Of a stretch of 64,000 bases of DNA, positions 59,101 to 64,000 are shown in pieces. This DNA comes from Apostichopus japonicus (taxonomy: Eukaryota > Echinodermata > Holothuroidea > Aspidochirotida > Stichopodidae), in contig NC_092569.1 in assembly GCF_037975245.1 (NCBI RefSeq), positions 19,091,501 through 19,155,500 of the forward strand, in the 5' to 3' direction. Numbering within the stretch: the stretch's first letter is position 1; each line of letters opens with the position of its first letter. Below the pieces are notes generated by a model. That model ran no database searches and was not told the origin of the DNA. It saw nothing but the letters and a program-made list of their open reading frames with translations. Both the position numbers and the translations under genes were made by a program.

Positions 59101-60388
59101 TAAACTTCAAACGGTTCTGGGTATCCTTCTGGTTTAATGAGGTACACGCCAGATGTATTATGGGTAGAGGTGCAGGCATTCAAAACTTCCTTGCAATCTC
59201 TTGGATATTCAGGTTGTTGAAAAACAAAGTATGAGGAACCTGTGTGCAAAATGTTAACGAAGGTCATATTGATATTATACAATTACACACAAAAATGCTT
59301 CGAATGATTGGTCTTTAAATTTCAATAAATTGCATTCCACGTTGTTCGAAGAATGTGAATATTTCAGTCTACAATATCGATGTCGAATAAGAAAAACGTG
59401 TTTATCCTGCTATGTTGTTAAATACGTCTCAATTATGATAATAAAGAAGTCGAAAAATGAAAAAAAAAATTAGGCAATCATGAGCAATGGCGAAAAGTAA
59501 AAAGAATAAAGTTTAAAGGAAAGCAAAAGTAAAGAACATAGTTAACTTCCAAGCGACCACAATAAACACTTGACATCACACAAAGTGTATTGACTAAAGT
59601 AAGCGACATAACTACATACAACGTTTAGACATGCTTGATTGCAGTGAAAAAAGGGTTAAATGTATTATAAACATTATTCATGAATAATAACAAAGACTGG
59701 AAATAAAGTTTTATGCATTTTGGCATGATTGTTTGAATGTTTTTAGTCATTCGTCAGTACTATTAGTTAAGAGTAACCGTTTTTCAAAAGTAAGACTAAA
59801 GTATTTTTAAGTATAACGACCTACTTGATGATTGTTCCCCGACGTTTGCGACGACCTGTATTTGAAATGAAATGAATGTTACTCGAATTAATATGACAAT
59901 TATTTACCTACATCGATTGACATTAAAACATGAATTATATTGGTGTTTATATAAACTGAGTTACAGAATGATGGAAAATTGGTCTGCTGGGACAACATTC
60001 TTTCCGGTCGTTTCTTTTGTTATATTAGAACTTTTTATTCAAGCTTACTTTCAAGCTTACTTCAAGCTTACTAAATTCAAGCTTACTTCCATAAGACACG
60101 GAATAACGTCTAATCTCATGTACTTAACCTTTACTGCAGTTCAGCTCTTTCGATTAATTTTACATTTATTAACATATATGAAACAGGGGTTACTTCCAAT
60201 CAGCTAATATCATAGTTTATCATGCAATCAGAAACAATAATTGATTCATGCTGAGATTTCAGGAAACAAACTTTGACCTGCAAACCTTTACAGGAAGACT
60301 GAATCACTTTGATGCATGATTGGCAACTAACTACCAGAACAAAGACCAGACAAAACATAAACAATTTTCTTTTCTTTGTTTGTGTCAT
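54541..60388 (-). CDS. Secreted fibrinogen-related protein 2 (partial FBG-TIL-EGF-FBG), 7 exons
   Basis: Exons: 60388-60286, 59239-59067, 58624-58360, 57839-57637, 57089-56778, 56644-56383, 54890-54541. Phases 1, 0, 1, 0, 0, 1 join in frame and give 555 aa, two longer than the paralog at the C-terminus. The domain order is the same: signal peptide ([11 protein letters not shown]), incomplete FBG, TIL-like Cys module, EGF-like module, complete FBG. Every exon has the same length as in gene 1 except the last. Exon 3 differs from gene 1 by one residue in 88, whereas the last exon differs by about 11 in 111, including changes in the calcium-site-like and Cys-rich region ([12 protein letters not shown]). 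It has no disabling mutation, so it should be functional. Likely secreted carbohydrate- or acetyl-group-binding recognition protein, by family. Confidence 0.82.
55998..56114. repeat. (TA)n microsatellite in the last intron of FBG gene 2
   Basis: TA tract with ACATAC and ACACAT interruptions, longer broken than in copy 1. Confidence 0.9.
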
Positions 60389-63300
60389 ACATGTTGGATA
60401 TATCTCTCCTCACAGTACGCTATGTATTTCAATTTGGCTAAAGGGAGGAACTTTGACATATTATAGGTATATATGATTCGTCTTTGGATTTATAGTGACT
60501 ACATGAGTTTTCAAAGAACATGAAAGGAAACGCTCAGCTGTTACCATTTTAAAGGTAAGATATAACATACACTTCAGCTATTACATACATTTATAGTGTT
60601 TACTTAAATTTAAGAAAGATCAATAACATACAGAGCTCGGAAAAATAGCTCGCAGCAAAGACTATTTCTTCTCTGGTTTACATTGCTGTTTTTTTTTTCT
60701 CCAATCAGCACTAGATAACTTTATACATACTTTTATCAAAATATCAAATATTAAAGATATTAGGAGTATCGCAAGTGGTCTCAGATACTCAATAGCTATT
60801 GTCTGCTGTAGCAATGAAATGATAAACAAATTGATAATCATGCGAAATGTCCAATACTTCTATCGATGAACGTTACTGTAGGGTGGCTTCCAAAGAACAT
60901 TTAAACAAAAATCAACCTTTCTTAGAAGTAAGTATTCGGCTTATGGAATTGTATACTCTGTGCTCAGGTTTGTGATTAAAACAGATTGTCTAAAAGATTA
61001 TGATGTGGAAAGTTGCTTGGTTATAACTTAGTGACAATTGATTTTATATATTGCTTGACGCTAAAAAAAAGAGAGTCAATTTTGATAACTAAAACTGCTC
61101 TTACCCTAAGACTAATCTAACGCAGACAATGATGAATAATGGTCCAGCAAAGAACAGAGTTATTTAATTGAGCTAATATTATACTGACAGCGGGCCAACC
61201 TCCTAGACAAGAAATCATAACAGCAAATCTACGAAGCTGCCATCTGAAACAATTCTTTAAAATTCTCTTAAAACACAAAATACATTTTGACGTACAATTT
61301 CTATATGAGTTAAACAAGCACTAGATATTACATTAATACGGAACTACCGTGCACATGGTGGGAAACATATTCCACACTGTTATTTTTTGGAAAATTATAA
61401 AACTTTTTTTCTTGGTAGATATTTGAGAGTGAATTAAATAGATTGGTCATTATACTGTTACTGGCAAAATTTAACTAGAGTCTGCCTCCCAAGGGGCGAT
61501 GGGGCAGGCTGTTTTATGAACAAAACTAATTCCTTGGCTAAACATTGTATCTTAAAAATGTGCTGTTATTTGCGATGGAAGAGAATAAAATATTATTACG
61601 GAGAATTCGAAAGCTCATTTGTTCTAAAAATCTTGGTCTACTTATAACTTTGACAGTTGTCTAACACAAGCCAAATTTGCTGGTAACTTGAGACAGCATT
61701 TAAAAAGATTTTGTTTTTTGGCAGTAATTGTATGATGACCAGACTAAGGAAATAACGTTGTAATAATTTTTAAAAAATGTAATAATGTAACTTTCTCGAA
61801 GAAGATGAGAGAAATATCTGCTTGATTATTTTTTTCTTCAAATTTGACAGACGTGATCTTAATGTTGAAGCATATTAAGGCTTACCAACAACAAAATATT
61901 GTTGACGTTGTGTTGTTTTGAAAATATAAATTTTGCGAGATTTTTCAAAGAGTGGATTTCAAAATTATTTCTAATGGCATAGTATGGCGTGTCAGTTATT
62001 ATAAATTGAAATATGGTATATTATTTACTTTTGAGCTTAGTGTAATAACAGAATGCATTATGTTTAGTATATTTTAACAAATGCATTATGTTTAGTATAT
62101 TTTAACAAATGCTTTTGCATAAGGTAACCTTTATACTAGAAGAGTATTTGAACAAGTAGATATCAAAATGAAATGACATGATTTAGAAAAAAAAAATGAC
62201 TGGGATAATTGAACATATAAGTATGTTTCAATATATGTATTTAAATCTTATACGTATTTGTTATAAGAAACATACATACAAAATATAAAGATGCGTGGTA
62301 ATGAAAAAAGGGAAAATTGACTTTACGAGTGAACAGCATATCTAGCAAGGAATAACAGGTTAGTTTTTCCTTCTCATCCAATGGGAAATGAAGCCCAGAC
62401 AATCATTCCCTAAGTCATATTTTATTGTTTTTTATCTGTAACCTGTGCTATATGAAATTGTATACACAAAAACTTGGCAAAAAAATGTATCTATATTTGT
62501 ATGTTATCGGGAAAGCCTGCAGTGAGGGAAATGGTGACATGACGTTTGCATGGGTTTGCGACGCGTTAAGAATTGATATAGAAATAATTAAATGGCTGGG
62601 ATAGTTGAACATATAACGTATGTTTCAACATACGTATTTGGATCTTTTACGTATTTGTTATATTGAATATTGTCTCAAAATAATTAACATTATTTAAAAT
62701 AAATCCTTGTGTAATTTAATAAGAAATATTCTATTTGAGTGAAACGAAAAAGAAAAATATGGATAATTATCAAAACTGTCAACAACTATGAAATATTTTG
62801 GCCCATTGACTTTTGCAAGGCTTTTTTAGATAGGTAATTTTACCGAGACTTCTTTAAGTAAGTAATTTTTCCGATACTTTTAAGGAGTAACTACATGTAA
62901 ACAACGTCGACAGTGTAAACAGAGTCGACAAAGCTATTCTAAACGTCTTAATACCATATCAAGTGAATACTACTTCCTTATTTACCTTGGTAAATTGTTT
63001 GGATTTTGACAAATTTATGTCAAATGAACCGCACAGATGTTTTCACGGAAGGCAAAATTAGTCAAAATCTGAGACACACTGTCGTTCTCTTTATTGAACA
63101 TATCTATCCATAGAAATATGAAATTATAAAGCTTGGCAAGCGTTATATTTGTTATACATTTGTTGGAAATGTGTATGGAGAAGCAGCAGAAAGGGAACAA
63201 ATGAAACTATTTACAAAGTACAGATAAGAGTCGCATTACGATGTAACATCAACTAAATAATGTACAGAATGCAATAAAAATACAATACTTTTTATGATGA

Positions 63301-63828
63301 AATTAAGTTATTTTTTTGAAAGACTGCGTTAATAAATTATTCACTAGGCAGTAACAAGTGTTCTGTGTAATCCAGAAGTAAAAAAAAAAGTTATGTGTTT
63401 GGCCTTTTCTAGGCACAGAAACTAATTATACAGTTTTGTTCCTCCTGAATAATAAGTTCAACCAGTTAAAATGAAAGATCTCAATTCTCTACAAGTTGTA
63501 GCTATACACAATTAACTTGCTAAAAATTAAACTTTAAAATTGCTAGGAATTGTCATGGACAAGTCAAATATTTGTCAAACTAGTCTAATAACTACGCATC
63601 TTACGAGTTTTAAAAGATGTGAGTTGTAAGATCTTGAATTCAAAATATATTAATGTAAAATGATGAGACGTACTTTACTAAATAAAATCTCATTTAGTAT
63701 ATATTTGTGATACACAATTCACAGTAACTGAGGTATTCATAGTGATTGAAAGCTTAAATAGATCAGGAAATGCGCATATATGCAAAGTTATATCAAAGTT
63801 AAACGTACTATTGGAAATCCTGATATTT
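60389..63828. other. Upstream flank of FBG gene 2, no gene recognised
   Basis: Paralogous to 38109-41426, with small local duplications: CAAGCTTACT repeated four times near 60041-60087 (just inside intron 1), a 28-bp duplication near 62052-62107, and a ~75-bp block (ACTGGGATAATTGAACATAT) at about 62199-62272 that recurs at about 62593-62662. No conserved coding frame is seen. Confidence 0.45.
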
Positions 63829-64000
63829 CAGCTAATACTCATAGCTAGTACAGTAACTACTATTCATATTCCACAACCGTGCATCAGTAACTACTGCGCT
63901 GTGTTCGTAACACGGTAACATGTGTTACAGGTGGCAAAGTAATGACTGCCAGGTTTTTTCTTACTGCAAATTTTAAACTTTATTTTTTTTTTTATATTAC
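63829..64000. mobile_element. MITE, second copy, cut by window end
   Basis: It begins CAGCTAATACTCATAGCTAG and follows the left arm of the element at 1722-2093 through GTAACACGGTAACA. Copy 1 of the segmental duplication continues uninterrupted at about 41427, so this is an insertion specific to copy 2. The right end lies outside the window. Confidence 0.85.

Larger units (their letters stand above)
46690..63828. repeat. Segmental duplication, copy 2
   Basis: Same order as copy 1, with FBG gene 2 and an orphan methyltransferase-like exon. Differences from copy 1: one minisatellite unit instead of 14, loss of 4,645 bp at the junction 50767/50768, gain of a solo LTR at 51947-53031, no non-LTR tail in the first FBG intron, and a MITE at 63829. 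The copy probably continues past the window. Confidence 0.85.

Overview
The window reads as nuclear DNA of a marine invertebrate, most likely an echinoderm and plausibly a sea cucumber. This is inferred from AT-rich sequence with long (TA)n tracts, spliced genes with GT/AG introns, dense remnants of LINE, LTR, hAT and MITE elements, and secreted proteins combining fibrinogen-related (FBG), TIL-like and EGF-like modules. No prokaryotic organisation, rRNA, tRNA or CRISPR array was seen. All gene models come from reading the sequence; no search or transcript was available.

Left part (1-17 kb). Three minus-strand, two-exon genes (2855-5011, 9305-10667, 13676-16314) encode an uncharacterised family with a GGGPGSD/GGGPNxD glycine loop, read here as a class I SAM-methyltransferase-like fold. 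The first two lie in a tandem duplication. Each unit carries a LINE reverse-transcriptase remnant, the gene, and a BEL/Pao-like gag remnant. Unit A later took in a MITE (1722-2093), a non-LTR tail (2532-2824) and a 1.7-kb hAT-like element (5445-7132). Unit B keeps the empty sites.

Middle and right part (about 19.5-63.8 kb). One large segmental duplication: copy 1 about 19.5/19.9-41.4 kb, copy 2 about 46.7-63.83 kb. Copy 1 holds a fourth intact methyltransferase-like gene (24034-26023) and a seven-exon secreted FBG gene (32138-38108). Copy 2 holds the paralogous FBG gene (54541-60388) but only the last exon of the methyltransferase-like gene (50074-50369), because a 4,645-bp deletion removed exon 1. 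Later differences include a 14-versus-1 copy 43-bp minisatellite, a 1,085-bp solo LTR in copy 2, a non-LTR tail in copy 1 and a MITE in copy 2.

The two FBG proteins (predicted 553 and 555 aa) have a signal peptide, an incomplete first FBG domain, a TIL-like module, an EGF-like module and a complete second FBG domain with a cysteine-rich insertion near the usual ligand site. Such architectures fit secreted lectin-like or immune recognition proteins. A hammerhead-ribozyme-like fold lies on the minus strand in both copies (30815-30860 and 53265-53310), probably from a Penelope-like or retrozyme-type element. The most notable items are the methyltransferase-like gene family with one fixed intron position, the FBG paralogs with unusual domain structure, and the ribozyme-like motif.
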